NCBI GenBank assembly: GCA_902595855.1
Contig: CACJRY010000005.1
Span: forward strand, 1 to 64,000
Source of the DNA: an uncultured Alphaproteobacteria bacterium
GTDB taxonomy: Bacteria; Pseudomonadota; Alphaproteobacteria; HIMB59; GCA-002718135
Reading direction: 5' to 3'
Length of the DNA stretch: 64,000 nt
The translations under genes and the position numbers were made by a program. Below, piece after piece: positions 10,288 through 19,600 of this stretch (positions are counted from its first letter, which is position 1; each line of letters opens with the position of its first letter). A model generated the notes under the pieces. That model was not told the origin of the DNA. It saw nothing but the letters and a program-made list of their open reading frames with translations, and ran no database searches.

Positions 10288-10620
10288 CTAACTTCCTGGT
10301 TTTTCACTAAAATGGTCTTGAAATTTATTTTCAACACCTTCCCAGTCTTTAGCGTCAATTGGTGGTTTTTTTTTCTCAGTTATTACTGGCCATAACTCTG
10401 AATACTTTCGGTTGATTTCTGCCCATTTCTCCATTTCGTTCTCAGTATCTGAATGAATTGCATCTATAGGACATTCGGGTTCACACACTCCACAATCAAT
10501 ACACTCATCTGGATGGATCACTAACATATTCTCACCTTCATAAAAACAATCTACTGGACAAACATCAACACAGTCCATGTGTTTACATTTTATACAATTT
10601 TCATCAACTACATATGTCAT
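10288..10620 (-). CDS. fdxA: Ferredoxin, 7Fe/8Fe type
   Basis: [26 protein letters not shown]...[16 protein letters not shown]. Confidence 0.95.
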   Translation of the reverse strand: MTYVVDENCIKCKHMDCVDVCPVDCFYEGENMLVIHPDECIDCGVCEPECPIDAIHSDTENEMEKWAEINRKYSELWPVITEKKKPPIDAKDWEGVENKFQDHFSEKPGS

Positions 10621-11069
10621 AATATATTTAACTTATCTTTTGCTCTTTTTTTTGCATTTCCACATTCAATATCTGATACATATAGTAAGCCGGCTAATCT
10701 TCTCAACAAGTTTGACTCAAAATCATGAATTTCATTATCAGATAAAATAACTTCCCATAATACTTCAATTAATAATATTTTCTTATCATCAGAAAAAGAT
10801 TTGTTTAATTTAGATGTATAATAAAATAATGACCGAGAATTATCTTTGTCATCTAGGGCTTTAGAAATAGCTATCTTTACGTCATCAGGATTTTCTTTAA
10901 ATACATGAATGAGGCTAGATGAAATTTTATTTACTTCCTCATTTGAAACATTACCATCAGTGTTAGCTGCTTCAATTAATAGGCCTGTAAGTATGTCAAT
11001 ATCCTTACTTTCAAACTTTTGATTTTGACCACTATCATTTGAAAATATATTTTTTAGAGATTGTAACAA
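10617..11069 (-). CDS. TerB-like tellurite resistance/co-chaperone-like protein
   Basis: [20 protein letters not shown]...[28 protein letters not shown]: TerB repeats. Confidence 0.8.
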   Translation of the reverse strand: MLQSLKNIFSNDSGQNQKFESKDIDILTGLLIEAANTDGNVSNEEVNKISSSLIHVFKENPDDVKIAISKALDDKDNSRSLFYYTSKLNKSFSDDKKILLIEVLWEVILSDNEIHDFESNLLRRLAGLLYVSDIECGNAKKRAKDKLNIL

Positions 11070-11104
11070 TTTATTACCTTATTAATATCAATTTAAAAAA
11101 TTCT

Positions 11105-13669
11105 TTAAAGTAGTTTTTCCAAAACTGCAAAAGGAGAATTTGGATCTGCTTGTTTTTTAGTTCCTTTTGGCAACTTTTCATTTTTGCTACTTTTTTTAAT
11201 ATTAATTTTTTTAGTTTTAGATTTTGATAATTTTTTAGGTAGTTTTTTTGACTCATAATAATATAAGTCTCTTTCATTATTAAGTTTTATAGTGCTAAAA
11301 CCACAAAACTTCAAAATATCTCTTAATTGATTTCTGTCGCAACCAACTGGATTCATTAAATCTGATGAATCTAAAAAGGGTCCATTTTTAACTTTTTGCC
11401 TAGCTATAAAAAAGATTCTTTCAAACACATCCACTCTTAATGCAAAGTTATTAAGCTTTATATAGCCAATAGCAGGCCAGTAATTCTTTTTCATTTCATT
11501 TTGTATTTCAAAAGACACTCTTCCATCTTTTGGGAGTGGTATAACGCCATCAAATTTATATTCATTAAATATACACCATAAAATACTTGATAATTCCATG
11601 GGTGCCTTTTTTAAAAAATTTGGAACAAAAAAATACTTAGCACCTATTCGAATTCCTGATTTAGATATCATGGTTTTTTCTTCCATTGAAATATCTTTGA
11701 GAAAAGTACTAAATTGCTCAACAGGCAAAGTTCCTAAACTTTCAAAAACATTAAATTTTATTGCTCTAATATTGCTTGATATATTTTCATCATCGCTTTC
11801 TTTAACTGGCCATAATAATTCTTTTATTAATCCATCTATCCACGTTTGAAGTTTTGCAGCAATTAAAAGTCTATTTTCACTACTAATATATTCATTATTA
11901 AGCGCCTCAGCAGTTGGATTAAAAATAGTGGAACCTTTTAAGAGATATCCGACAGTATCTTCTCCCCAAAAAATTTTAATACCTTCATTAAATTTTATTT
12001 CACTAATATTGCCAAAACTTATGGACTCAATAGGAGCATTTAAAAAATTGTTTATTTTTTCTTCAATCATTATTCTAGCTAATTTTTTTACATGAGTTAG
12101 GGAAAAAAGAGAATTAGAAATTACATCTTTGTCTAAATTTAAATTAAAATTGTTGAGCGATCCATACTTCTTTTCCTTTATTTTAATAATTTTACCGTCA
12201 GAGACAGTCAAGTCATTGTATAATTCATTTTTGTTAGATTTTATGAAATACTTTGAATTTATATCAACAAATCTATTTGTTAGACCTTCATGCAGATTGT
12301 CGGACAAATCATTTTCAATTTTTTGAGTAATTTCTTGCCAATATTTTTCATTATCTATCCAACTTTGATGATTTGAAATATAAGTCCAAGTCCTTACTTG
12401 AGAAATTTTTGACGATAACTCTTCGATTCCACCATTGAAATTTTGGAGGCCTATGATATTTTTTTCAAGCCACAACTTTGGTATTTTTTCATTTTTAATC
12501 AAAAGTAAAAAAATGGTTTTAAGAAAATGTAAATATGTATCGTTAAATAATTTTTGAAAATCTGGGATCCTGCAAACCTCCCACAATAAATGTATTCTAT
12601 CTTTATTCGTGAGTAACTTTTTTATATTTTGATCTTCGATTAGATACCTGAAGTTTAATTCATCAGATGCATTTTTTTTATGAATGAAATAATGGTGAAC
12701 AGGAAACTCTTTTAAACTTGCAAGAAAATTTTCAATACTCGAAAAATCTAAAGTTGTGTTTCTCCAATAAATTCTATTAATTGAATTAAAATTACTATCC
12801 TCGATATCTTTTATTGTTTTTACATCAAGTTCGCCTGCATCTTTTAATAATGAAAAAGTTCCATTATTTTCATATCTCCCGGCTCTTCCTGCAATCTGTC
12901 CCATTTCATTTGTATGTAAATTTCTTTTAAATCTTCCATCATATTTTTCGATTGATGAAAAAGCAACGTGATCGATATTTAAATTGAGACCCATTCCTAT
13001 TGCATCAGTTGCTACAAGATAATCAACTTTTTTGTCTTCATAAATTTCAACTTGTGCATTTCTTGTTCGTGGACTTAATGATCCAAGCACAACTGCTGCA
13101 CCACCTCGATGAGTTCTTAGACTTTCAGCAATTTCATAAACATTGTTTATATTGAAAGCTATTACAGCTGACCTAGGCTTAAGTTTAGAAAAACTTCTAT
13201 TAGAATTATAACTTAGTTTGGAAAATCTATCTCTCAGCTCAAACTTTATATTCGGAAAAATTTTTGATAATAAAGATTTTATAGTTAAAGCACCTAAAAA
13301 AATTGTCTCAAATTCACCCCTTGTATTAAGCAAGTGCTCAGTAAAAACGTGACCTCTTTCATAATCAGCTGCTAATTGAATTTCATCAATAGCCACACAC
13401 TCAACATTAATGTTTTTAGGAATACTTTCCACTGTACAAAAAAAATATTTAGCTTCTTTGGGTATAAATTTTTCTTCTCCAGTAACTAAGGCTACATGAT
13501 TAATTCCAATTTTTTTTACTGCCTTATCATAATTTTCACGAGCTAAGAGACGTAAAGGGAATCCAAATATTCCCGACTGATAAGACATAAGCCTATCAAA
13601 TGCGAGATAGGTTTTTCCTGTGTTGGTTGGACCCAGTATGGCTACCAGGTTGCTATCTTCTGCTTTCAC
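11105..13669 (-). CDS. Suv3-like DEAD/DEAH-box RNA helicase
   Basis: ILGPTNTGKTYLAFDRL, DEIQLAADYERGHVFTEHLL, ATDAIGMGLNL, QIAGRAGRY; lysine-rich C-terminus. Confidence 0.92.
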   Translation of the reverse strand: MKAEDSNLVAILGPTNTGKTYLAFDRLMSYQSGIFGFPLRLLARENYDKAVKKIGINHVALVTGEEKFIPKEAKYFFCTVESIPKNINVECVAIDEIQLAADYERGHVFTEHLLNTRGEFETIFLGALTIKSLLSKIFPNIKFELRDRFSKLSYNSNRSFSKLKPRSAVIAFNINNVYEIAESLRTHRGGAAVVLGSLSPRTRNAQVEIYEDKKVDYLVATDAIGMGLNLNIDHVAFSSIEKYDGRFKRNLHTNEMGQIAGRAGRYENNGTFSLLKDAGELDVKTIKDIEDSNFNSINRIYWRNTTLDFSSIENFLASLKEFPVHHYFIHKKNASDELNFRYLIEDQNIKKLLTNKDRIHLLWEVCRIPDFQKLFNDTYLHFLKTIFLLLIKNEKIPKLWLEKNIIGLQNFNGGIEELSSKISQVRTWTYISNHQSWIDNEKYWQEITQKIENDLSDNLHEGLTNRFVDINSKYFIKSNKNELYNDLTVSDGKIIKIKEKKYGSLNNFNLNLDKDVISNSLFSLTHVKKLARIMIEEKINNFLNAPIESISFGNISEIKFNEGIKIFWGEDTVGYLLKGSTIFNPTAEALNNEYISSENRLLIAAKLQTWIDGLIKELLWPVKESDDENISSNIRAIKFNVFESLGTLPVEQFSTFLKDISMEEKTMISKSGIRIGAKYFFVPNFLKKAPMELSSILWCIFNEYKFDGVIPLPKDGRVSFEIQNEMKKNYWPAIGYIKLNNFALRVDVFERIFFIARQKVKNGPFLDSSDLMNPVGCDRNQLRDILKFCGFSTIKLNNERDLYYYESKKLPKKLSKSKTKKINIKKSSKNEKLPKGTKKQADPNSPFAVLEKLL

Positions 13670-13674
13670 TTAAT

Positions 13675-16317
13675 TTATGATGCGTTTTTAACAATTGAAT
13701 TTAACACGTATTGTAAAATACCACCCTGTTTATAATAATCTAGCTCTTTAGCTGTGTCTATTCTGCAAAGAAGTTTAATTGTTCTTGTATTACTAGACTT
13801 TATTTCACAAATTAATTCAGTATTTGGTTGGATAGCATTAAGCCCCTTTATAGTGATCAACTCACTTCCAGTAAGATTAAGTGATTTTCTATTTTGTTCT
13901 GAAACAAACTGTAATGGAAGTACTCCCATACCAATTAAATTTGAACGATGTATCCTTTCAAAACTTTCTGCAATTACTGCTTTTATGCCTAATAATTTCG
14001 TGCCTTTTGCTGCCCAATCTCTTGAAGATCCAGTTCCATATTCTTTTCCGGCGAATATAACTAAGGGAATGTTTTTTTTTGCATACTCTATCGCAGCATC
14101 ATATATGGACATCTCTTTATTCTTATCATCAAAAAATTTTGTTATACCTCCCTCTGTTCCAGGAATAATCTCATTTTTTATTCTTATATTCGCAAATGTT
14201 CCTCTCATCATTATTTCATGATTACCTCTTCTGGACCCATAAGAATTAAAATCTTTTATATTTATTTGTCGCTCATTTAAATATTTTCCAGCTGGACTAT
14301 CTGACTTTATTGATCCTGCAGGAGAAATATGGTCTGTTGTGACACTATCACCTAAAATAGCAAGAATTCTTGCGTTAACAATATCTTCAACTTGATTTTG
14401 TTCACTCTCAAAAAAAGGTGGGTGTTTGATATATGTGCTTGAAGCATTCCATGAATAAGTAGTCTCAGAAACACTATTTATAGATTTCCAGTTTTGATCA
14501 CCGCTATATATTTCTTCATATCTTTTTAAAAACATGTCAGTAGATAAAGATTGATTTACAATCTCATTAATTTCTGATGTAGATGGCCATAAATCTTTTA
14601 AAAAAACCTTATCTCCAGAATTACTAATACCTATTGGCTCATTAAATAAGTCAATGTTCATGTTTCCAGCAATTGCAAAAGCAACCACCAATGGAGGCGA
14701 TGCTAGAAAGTTTGCCTTCACCTCTTGATGAACGCGACCTTCAAAATTTCTATTTCCAGACAATACTGAACAAACTGTTAAATCTTTTTGTTTAATTTCC
14801 CTTGATACCCATTCATTTAGCGGTCCAGAATTACCAATACATGTGGTGCATCCGTAACCCACTAAGTTGAAACCAATCTTATTTAAATATTCTGATAATT
14901 TAGCCTTATCTAAGTAATCACTTACAACCTTGCTGCCTGGTGCTAAACTTGTTTTTACCCATGGCTTAACTTGCAAACCCAGCTCGGTTGCCTTTTTCGC
15001 AACAAGCCCTGCGGCAACCATCACGTTAGGATTTGAAGTATTTGTACAACTAGTAATTGCAGCAATAACTACATCTCCTGATTGAAGCTCTTTTACATTT
15101 TTTGATTTATCAAAAACTGAATTATCTATTTCATTAAAAACACGAGGTATGTCAGTTACGAATACTTTATCTTGTGGACGCTTAGGCCCTGCAACAGATG
15201 GTTTAATTTCATCTAAAGCTAAATGTAGTAGTTCGTCAAAATTAGGATTGTAATCATTCTGAGACCAGAGTTGTTGTGTGTTTGTATATTCTTTTACAAT
15301 ATTAATTTGATGTTCATCTTTTCCAGATAATTTTAGATAATTTAAAGTTTCTTCATCTGTTGAAAAAAAACCGCAAGTTGCACCATATTCAGGCGCCATG
15401 TTTGATATTGTAGCCCTATCTGCAAGAGATAATTTTTTGAGACCATCACCAAAAAACTCAACAAATTTTCCAACCACTCCTTTTTTTCTCAATATTTCTG
15501 TTATTGTTAAAACTAAATCAGTTGCTGTAATTCCTTCCTTAAGTTCTCCATTTATTTTAAAGCCAACAACTTTCGGAATATTCATTGATATTGGTTGACC
15601 TAGCATTGCGGCCTCTGCCTCAATACCGCCAACTCCCCATCCTAAAACTGAAAGGGCGTTTACCATAGTAGTGTGACTATCAGTACCCACAACAGAATCA
15701 GGATAAATATAATTTAGCTTTTTTATTTTTTTTGACCATACTGTCTTAGCTATATTCTCGAGGTTCACTTGATGACAAATTCCACCACCTGGTGGTACTA
15801 AATAAAAATTATCAAATGTTTTTTGGCCCCATTTTAAAAACTCATACCTTTCTTTATTACGATCGAATTCTTTTTTTACGTTATCTTGAAAAGCCCTGTC
15901 ATTTCCAAAATGATCCACCATTACTGAGTGATCAATAACCAAGTCAACTCTTGATAAAGGGTTAATATTATTAGGATTAATACCTTTGTGTCTTAATGCG
16001 TCTCTCATAGCAGCTAAATCAGCAACTGCTGGTACTCCTGTAAAATCCTGCATAAGAACACGGGTTGGAGTAAATGATATTTCAAAATTCTCTAATGGTT
16101 CAGTAATTTTTTTGCATAAATTATCTATCATTTCCTTTGTTACTGCTTCTCCATCTTCATTTCTTAGGAGGTTTTCAATTATTATTTTTATTGAATTGGG
16201 AATTTTAGCTAATTCAAAATTATAAATTTGTGACAAAGTATTTAAGTCAAAATATGTATATTCTCTTTTGTCGATAATGATTTTTTTTCGAGAATTAAAA
16301 GAGTTTAGAGATGTCAT
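13675..16317 (-). CDS. acnA: Aconitate hydratase
   Basis: 880 aa; PGGGICHQVNLE, VVGTDSHTTM, GYGCTTCIGNSG, SRDWAAKG motifs. Confidence 0.97.
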   Translation of the reverse strand: MTSLNSFNSRKKIIIDKREYTYFDLNTLSQIYNFELAKIPNSIKIIIENLLRNEDGEAVTKEMIDNLCKKITEPLENFEISFTPTRVLMQDFTGVPAVADLAAMRDALRHKGINPNNINPLSRVDLVIDHSVMVDHFGNDRAFQDNVKKEFDRNKERYEFLKWGQKTFDNFYLVPPGGGICHQVNLENIAKTVWSKKIKKLNYIYPDSVVGTDSHTTMVNALSVLGWGVGGIEAEAAMLGQPISMNIPKVVGFKINGELKEGITATDLVLTITEILRKKGVVGKFVEFFGDGLKKLSLADRATISNMAPEYGATCGFFSTDEETLNYLKLSGKDEHQINIVKEYTNTQQLWSQNDYNPNFDELLHLALDEIKPSVAGPKRPQDKVFVTDIPRVFNEIDNSVFDKSKNVKELQSGDVVIAAITSCTNTSNPNVMVAAGLVAKKATELGLQVKPWVKTSLAPGSKVVSDYLDKAKLSEYLNKIGFNLVGYGCTTCIGNSGPLNEWVSREIKQKDLTVCSVLSGNRNFEGRVHQEVKANFLASPPLVVAFAIAGNMNIDLFNEPIGISNSGDKVFLKDLWPSTSEINEIVNQSLSTDMFLKRYEEIYSGDQNWKSINSVSETTYSWNASSTYIKHPPFFESEQNQVEDIVNARILAILGDSVTTDHISPAGSIKSDSPAGKYLNERQINIKDFNSYGSRRGNHEIMMRGTFANIRIKNEIIPGTEGGITKFFDDKNKEMSIYDAAIEYAKKNIPLVIFAGKEYGTGSSRDWAAKGTKLLGIKAVIAESFERIHRSNLIGMGVLPLQFVSEQNRKSLNLTGSELITIKGLNAIQPNTELICEIKSSNTRTIKLLCRIDTAKELDYYKQGGILQYVLNSIVKNAS

Positions 16318-16604
16318 GTTAATATATTAGTTATAAAAAAGTGTGCTTACGCCTATCTAATCCTATTTTTAAAAGTTAAATAGCAATCAAAATTAATTAA
16401 TAAGTTTAAGTTTAATAATACTGAATAAAAATTTTGTATAGTTATTTTCTAAATTTTTAATTAGAAATCTGCGAAAAAAATAATAAACACTTCATAAATT
16501 TTAATTTTATTATTAGAGTAATTTTTACTTTGGGTTTGCTGTTTTCTTATATTGTTGACTTTAGGCGTAAGTTTTGGGAGAAAAAGAGAGCCTTTTATGT
16601 TTGT

Positions 16605-16650
16605 CGCTTATTTTAAGTGATGATGGAGGGGGGTTCCTCCACTTTAACCC
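16605..16650 (+). promoter_or_regulatory. Candidate structured 5' leader: 6-bp hairpin followed by H-type pseudoknot
   Basis: Hairpin CGCTTA-TTT-TAAGTG (16605-16619); stem GGAGG/CCTCC (16625-16629/16636-16640) whose loop GGGTT (16631-16635) is complementary to AACCC (16646-16650). Confidence 0.55.
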
Positions 16651-16667
16651 AATACAAGGAGCATTAA

Positions 16668-16895
16668 ATGGCAAAGAAGAAAAAGAAAGCAGCACCTAAA
16701 AGAAAGAAAGCTGCACCTAAAAGAAAGAAAGCAGCACCTAAAAGAAAGAAAGCTGCTCCTAAGAAGAAAAAGAAAGCAGCACCTAAGAAGAAAAAGAGAG
16801 CTGCTCCTAAGAAGAAAAAGAAAGCAGCACCTAAGAAGAAAAAGAGAGCTGCTCCTAAGAAAAAGAAAAAGGCTGCTAAGAAAAGAAGAAGATAG
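16668..16895 (+). CDS. Histone H1-like Lys/Ala/Pro repeat protein
   Basis: 75 aa nearly all AAPKRKK/AAPKKKKR repeats; good Shine-Dalgarno AGGAG at 16657-16661. Confidence 0.88.
   Translation: MAKKKKKAAPKRKKAAPKRKKAAPKRKKAAPKKKKKAAPKKKKRAAPKKKKKAAPKKKKRAAPKKKKKAAKKRRR
16674..16880 (+). repeat. Intragenic tandem repeat, 21 bp x3 then 24 bp units alternating as 48-bp pairs
   Basis: gcagcacctaaaagaaagaaa / gctgcacctaaaagaaagaaa, then gctgctcctaagaagaaaaagaaa / gcagcacctaagaagaaaaagaga repeated. Confidence 0.85.
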
Positions 16896-16960
16896 TCGAT
16901 TTTCTATAGTAGAAAAGAAAAATCTAATTTTTCTTTTTCTTAATTTTTCTAAAATTAATA

Positions 16961-16986
16961 AAAACGGGGTTAGCCCCGTTTTTTTT
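16961..16986 (+). terminator. Rho-independent terminator after H1-like gene
   Basis: AACGGGG-TTAG-CCCCGTT followed by T-tract. Confidence 0.9.
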
Positions 16987-17022
16987 ATTGTTTATGAGAT
17001 AAAATAATCATAATCATTATAA

Positions 17023-17631
17023 ATGCTTCTAATAAATGACTTGTCTTTTTACAGAAATAATAATGTAATATTTGATAACGTAAATATTTCATTAGCTAAT
17101 GGGCAGATAACACAAATAAAAGGAAAAAATGGTTCTGGCAAAACAACTCTCCTAAAAGTAATTTTAAACATCATTGAAGCAAGATCTGGAGAAATATTCT
17201 GGGAGGGCAAAAATATTAAAAAGAATATATTTAACTTTTATAACCAAACAACTTTTATTTCAGATCAATACACCTCATCAAGAAAACTGACGGTATATGA
17301 CAACATTAATTTTTGGAAAGGACTATCTTATTCACAATTAAATGATAACGATATTTTATTGTTATTGGGAACATTTAATTTAAAAAAATATCAAAATACT
17401 GAGACTATGTATTTGTCAGCAGGAGAAATAAAAAAGTTAGAACTTTTAAGATTAATATTAGAGCAGAAAAAACTCTGGATCTTGGATGAGCCATATAATC
17501 ATCTAGATAATTTATCAATTGAAATTTTGAATCAGACTTTTATTGATCATGTTAATAATGAAGGTATTATTTTATTTACATCTCATTATAATCCACCAAT
17601 TAATAAAATAGATGTTATAGATTTTAATTAA
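17023..17631 (+). CDS. ccmA: Heme exporter ATP-binding protein CcmA
   Basis: KGKNGSGKTTLLKV, LSAGEIKKLELLRL, LWILDEPYNHLD; start of ccm cluster. Confidence 0.92.
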   Translation: MLLINDLSFYRNNNVIFDNVNISLANGQITQIKGKNGSGKTTLLKVILNIIEARSGEIFWEGKNIKKNIFNFYNQTTFISDQYTSSRKLTVYDNINFWKGLSYSQLNDNDILLLLGTFNLKKYQNTETMYLSAGEIKKLELLRLILEQKKLWILDEPYNHLDNLSIEILNQTFIDHVNNEGIILFTSHYNPPINKIDVIDFN

Positions 17632-17632
17632 A

Positions 17633-18304
17633 ATGTTTTTCATAATAAAAATATTTGTGTTTTTTAGAAGAGAATCAAAATTATTTTTTACAAATATTAC
17701 AGATCTATTTTCAAATATTGTATTTTTTTTCTTATCTATATTTATTTTTGTTTTTGCATTAGGAACGGATGAACAGCTTTTAAAAACAATAGGCGTTGGA
17801 ATAATTTGGAGCTTATTACTTCTTAGCTCAATTTTAAGTTTAAGAAAATTTTATGAAGAAGACTTTAATAACGGTATACTTGTGATAATTCACATGAGTG
17901 GTATTAGTTATGAGCTATTAGTTTTTTTAAAAATAATATCTCATTTTTTATTTGTTCAATTACCTTTTTTAATTTCTTTACCAATTGTCAGTATATTTTT
18001 CAATTTACCAACTAATGAGGTTTACAATTTAATTATAACATTTTTTATTGGATCATTGATTTTGTCTTGTTTGGGCTCTATTTCAGCATCAATGAATCTT
18101 TTAAACAAAACAAACTTTTCTCTTGGTGGTATAGTTGTTCTTTTGTTTAGTATTCCATTGATAATTTTTTCTGTTGGAATTAACAATGCGGAAAGCGAAC
18201 TTATCTATTTGATTAATTTACTTATAGGAATAGCTCTTATTTTTTTAGGAATTGCACCTTGGTCCAGTGCCGCTTTTATTAAATTGGCTATTAGCAATAA
18301 ATAA
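17633..18304 (+). CDS. ccmB: Heme exporter permease CcmB
   Basis: N-terminal RRE motif, six-TM-like protein between ccmA and ccmC. Confidence 0.9.
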   Translation: MFFIIKIFVFFRRESKLFFTNITDLFSNIVFFFLSIFIFVFALGTDEQLLKTIGVGIIWSLLLLSSILSLRKFYEEDFNNGILVIIHMSGISYELLVFLKIISHFLFVQLPFLISLPIVSIFFNLPTNEVYNLIITFFIGSLILSCLGSISASMNLLNKTNFSLGGIVVLLFSIPLIIFSVGINNAESELIYLINLLIGIALIFLGIAPWSSAAFIKLAISNK

Positions 18305-18996
18305 TGTTTGGTTTTCTTATAAATCCATCTAAGTTTAACAAGCTGGCAGATATAATCTTAAGACCACTTGTATTTATCACTTCAATAATTCTGATAATGG
18401 GTTTATTTTTAGTTTATGTATCTCCATTAGACTATCAACAAGGTCTAACAGTTAAAATAATGTATATACATGTTCCATCTGCTTGGTTAGCCCTACTTAC
18501 GTACTCTATTATGACTTTCTACAGTATTTTATGTTTAGCATTTAAAATTCCATTCGGTTTTATTATTAATAAGGCAGTCGCTCCGATAGGGGCTACTTTT
18601 ACTCTTTTATGCCTTGTCTCTGGATCATTATGGGGAAAACCAATGTGGGGCACTTGGTGGGTTTGGGATGCAAGATTAACATCTGTGGCAATAATGTTTT
18701 TGATTTATGTGATAATTATTTTTTTGAGTCAAACTTTCGAAAATAGAGAAGTTAGAGAAAAAACTATAGCTATATTTATTTTAATTGGTTCCATAAATCT
18801 TCCTATCATAAAATTTTCCGTAGACTGGTGGAATACATTGCATCAACCCGCAAGTATTAGCAAACTTTCTTCCCCTTCAATAGATGTTTCAATGCTCCAA
18901 CCCCTAATAGTTATGACTATTGCTTTTAGCTTAGTTGGCTTAATAATTGCAATTTTAAGAATAAAAGCTGAGATAATAATAAGAAAAAATCATTAA
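18304..18996 (+). CDS. ccmC: Heme ABC transporter permease CcmC
   Basis: MYIHVPSAWLA, WGKPMWGTWWVWDARLTS tryptophan-rich heme motif. Confidence 0.95.
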   Translation: MFGFLINPSKFNKLADIILRPLVFITSIILIMGLFLVYVSPLDYQQGLTVKIMYIHVPSAWLALLTYSIMTFYSILCLAFKIPFGFIINKAVAPIGATFTLLCLVSGSLWGKPMWGTWWVWDARLTSVAIMFLIYVIIIFLSQTFENREVREKTIAIFILIGSINLPIIKFSVDWWNTLHQPASISKLSSPSIDVSMLQPLIVMTIAFSLVGLIIAILRIKAEIIIRKNH

Positions 18997-19058
18997 GTTA
19001 GTCTTTGTGACCTTTAGTCATCGCTTTAAATAGAGTTAAATTTTATATATTAGAAATT

Positions 19059-19157
19059 ATGTATTTTTGGTTTGTTTTTATTACTTATGTTTTGGCTTTT
19101 TTTTTAATTTTTGGGCTGCTTTTGCAGTCTTATTATAAATTAAAAAATCTTAAATAA
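19059..19157 (+). CDS. ccmD: Heme exporter protein CcmD
   Basis: Not in ORF track; 32 aa MYFWFVFITYVLAFFLIFGLLLQSYYKLKNLK, single TM, between ccmC and ccmE. Confidence 0.8.
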   Translation: MYFWFVFITYVLAFFLIFGLLLQSYYKLKNLK

Positions 19158-19159
19158 TT

Positions 19160-19600
19160 ATGAGTTTAAGGTTTCAAAGATTAATTTTAATATTAGTTAC
19201 CTTGATAATATTAGGGGCAGCGGTATTGTTGATACTTTTTAATACAAAGCAAAACATCGTTTTTTTTTATACGCCGACAGAGTTGATTGAAAAAAAAATT
19301 TCCTCTGAAAAAAAAATTAGGATTGGAGGGTATGTAAAAGAGTCTTCATTAAAAAAACTATCTTTAAATCAATATGAGTTTAAAGTTACTGATAATTCTA
19401 ATGATCTTTTAGTTTTTTATGAAGGTATATTGCCTGACTTGTTTAGAGAGGGGCAAGGCACAGTAATTGAGGGTTTTATTGAAAATTATAATTCTTTTAC
19501 TGCTTTAAAAGTGTATGCAAAACATGATGAAAACTATATGCCAGCATCAATTAAAAAAGAATTAGAAAAAAGTAATCAGTGGAAAAAAAATTATAAATGA
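19160..19600 (+). CDS. ccmE: Cytochrome c maturation heme chaperone CcmE
   Basis: FFYTPTEL, RIGGYVKESS, VYYEGILPDLFREGQG-like, AKHDENYMP with heme-linking His. Confidence 0.94.
   Translation: MSLRFQRLILILVTLIILGAAVLLILFNTKQNIVFFYTPTELIEKKISSEKKIRIGGYVKESSLKKLSLNQYEFKVTDNSNDLLVFYEGILPDLFREGQGTVIEGFIENYNSFTALKVYAKHDENYMPASIKKELEKSNQWKKNYK

Noticed and set aside
11074-11277. 67-aa ORF overlapping the helicase C-terminus in another frame
   Set aside because: Lysine/leucine-rich out-of-frame reading of the Lys-rich helicase tail.
13754-14221. 155-aa ORF antisense to acnA
   Set aside because: Lies within conserved aconitase; composition typical of antisense artefact.
16674-16880. Possible CRISPR array from regular short repeats
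   Set aside because: Repeats are contiguous in-frame coding units (AAPKKKK) without unique spacers.
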